Source of the DNA: Desulfobacterales bacterium
GTDB lineage: Bacteria > Desulfobacterota > Desulfobacteria > Desulfobacterales > JAHEIW01
NCBI GenBank assembly: GCA_030145015.1
Contig: JAQYWI010000004.1
Span: forward strand, 10,033 to 74,032
Length of the DNA stretch: 64,000 nucleotides
Reading direction: 5' to 3'
Both the position numbers and the translations under genes were made by a program. Under the pieces are notes generated by a model. That model was not told the origin of the DNA. It worked only from the letters and a program-made list of their open reading frames with translations, and did not search any database. Positions 63,908 to 64,000 of the stretch are shown in pieces. Position 1 is the stretch's first letter, and the number at the start of each line of letters is the position of its first letter.

Positions 63908-63922
63908 GGAACTGGCTGTTCC
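63908..63922 (+). promoter_or_regulatory. Candidate activator site of the right-edge promoter
   Basis: GGAACTGGCTGTTCC is an exact GGAA-N7-TTCC, extended to GGAAC-N5-GTTCC. Its centre is 75.5 bp from the -12 GC of the promoter at 63976. Confidence 0.68.
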
Positions 63923-63975
63923 GACCGCAATTCGGCTTAATTAAATATATGATTTAATATCAAATAGTTATTAAG

Positions 63976-63991
63976 TTGGCATGGTGGTTGC
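63976..63991 (+). promoter_or_regulatory. Sigma-54 promoter reading off the right edge
   Basis: TTGGCATGGTGGTTGC has GG and GC 10 bases apart and fits the consensus fully. Transcription would start near the window end, about 250 bases after the activator gene. Confidence 0.85.
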
Positions 63992-64000
63992 TGAAACAGG

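Larger units (their letters stand above)
63745..64000 (+). other. Right-edge regulatory region for a gene beyond the window
   Basis: 256 bases with no gene. A near-palindrome ATTCCGA...TCGGAAT (63784-63808) overlaps AGAACCGTTAATTTC, a two-mismatch version of the activator site. The exact site at 63908 and a sigma-54 promoter at 63976 follow, all pointing right. Confidence 0.6.

Noticed and set aside
1..64000. tRNA, rRNA, CRISPR array, integrase or transposase genes
   Set aside because: None seen by reading; no regular direct-repeat/spacer series and no T-loop-like clusters that fold as tRNA. A tRNA or covariance scan was not possible here.

Overview
The window looks like a chromosomal segment of a Desulfobacterota bacterium (a Desulfobacterales-like, marine or sediment, strictly respiratory anaerobe). 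This is an inference from gene content: a quinone-type D-lactate dehydrogenase with Fe-S domain, CoA ligases, a corrinoid/MtaA methyltransferase pair, 2-hydroxyacyl-CoA dehydratase subunits, TRAP transport, abundant sigma-54 signals, and AT-rich intergenic inverted repeats typical of such genomes. No rRNA, tRNA, CRISPR array, phage or transposase gene was seen.

Bases 1-12,500 form a catabolic block. It holds an AMP-forming acyl-CoA ligase (-) divergent from two FAD-linked 2-hydroxyacid dehydrogenases. These are followed by a 3-hydroxyisobutyrate/tartronate-semialdehyde-type reductase, a UxaA-family dehydratase, an MtaA/CmuA-type methyltransferase, a corrinoid protein and a hydroxyacid-oxoacid transhydrogenase-like Fe-alcohol dehydrogenase. 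Together they suggest uptake and oxidation of hydroxy or sugar acids. Bases 12,500-26,000 hold a receiver protein, a universal stress protein (Usp), a second acyl-CoA ligase, an exporter/hydrolase pair, a DctPQM TRAP transporter, an SDR dehydrogenase divergent from a MarR regulator with a clear palindromic operator, and a two-gene 2-hydroxyacyl-CoA dehydratase set without its activator.

Bases 26,000-39,100 are an ion and stress region: CorA, MgtE, two CNNM/CorC proteins, PiT plus DUF47, a two-domain Usp, and an ABC exporter whose nucleotide-binding domain is split by a large insertion. Several broken genes sit here (SLC13 and MscS remnants, an FtsH-like stub, a gene with an in-frame stop).

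Bases 39,300-64,000 carry the most interesting signal. Four near-identical sigma-54 promoters (TTGGCAYRNNNNTTGC) lie in front of (i) usp-usp-glutamate dehydrogenase/CBS-MlaF/GGDEF-like, (ii) a 39-residue membrane protein plus three Hsp20 genes, (iii) PilZ plus a deleted Hsp20, and (iv) a gene beyond the right edge. A 15-bp palindrome GGAA-N7-TTCC lies upstream of all four, and in three of them its centre is 75.5-76.5 bp from the -12 element. An NtrC-type activator with a degenerate receiver sits between promoters iii and iv. I read this as a local sigma-54 stress regulon with its own activator.

Between these units is a 12- to 13-gene codirectional minus-strand run (61,035-46,059). It holds PtsP, a threonine-synthase-like PLP enzyme, a DgcN-like DUF1611 protein, a PP-loop ATPase/creatininase fusion, a DgcA/dipeptide-epimerase-like enolase, YitT, a RimB-like protease, an inactive-transglutaminase/7TM protein, a RimK-like ATP-grasp ligase, LapA, a secreted protein and glucan phosphorylase. 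The D-glutamate-type pair around an undescribed fusion enzyme, next to the ATP-grasp/7TM/protease trio, is the best candidate for an uncharacterised amino-acid or peptide pathway.
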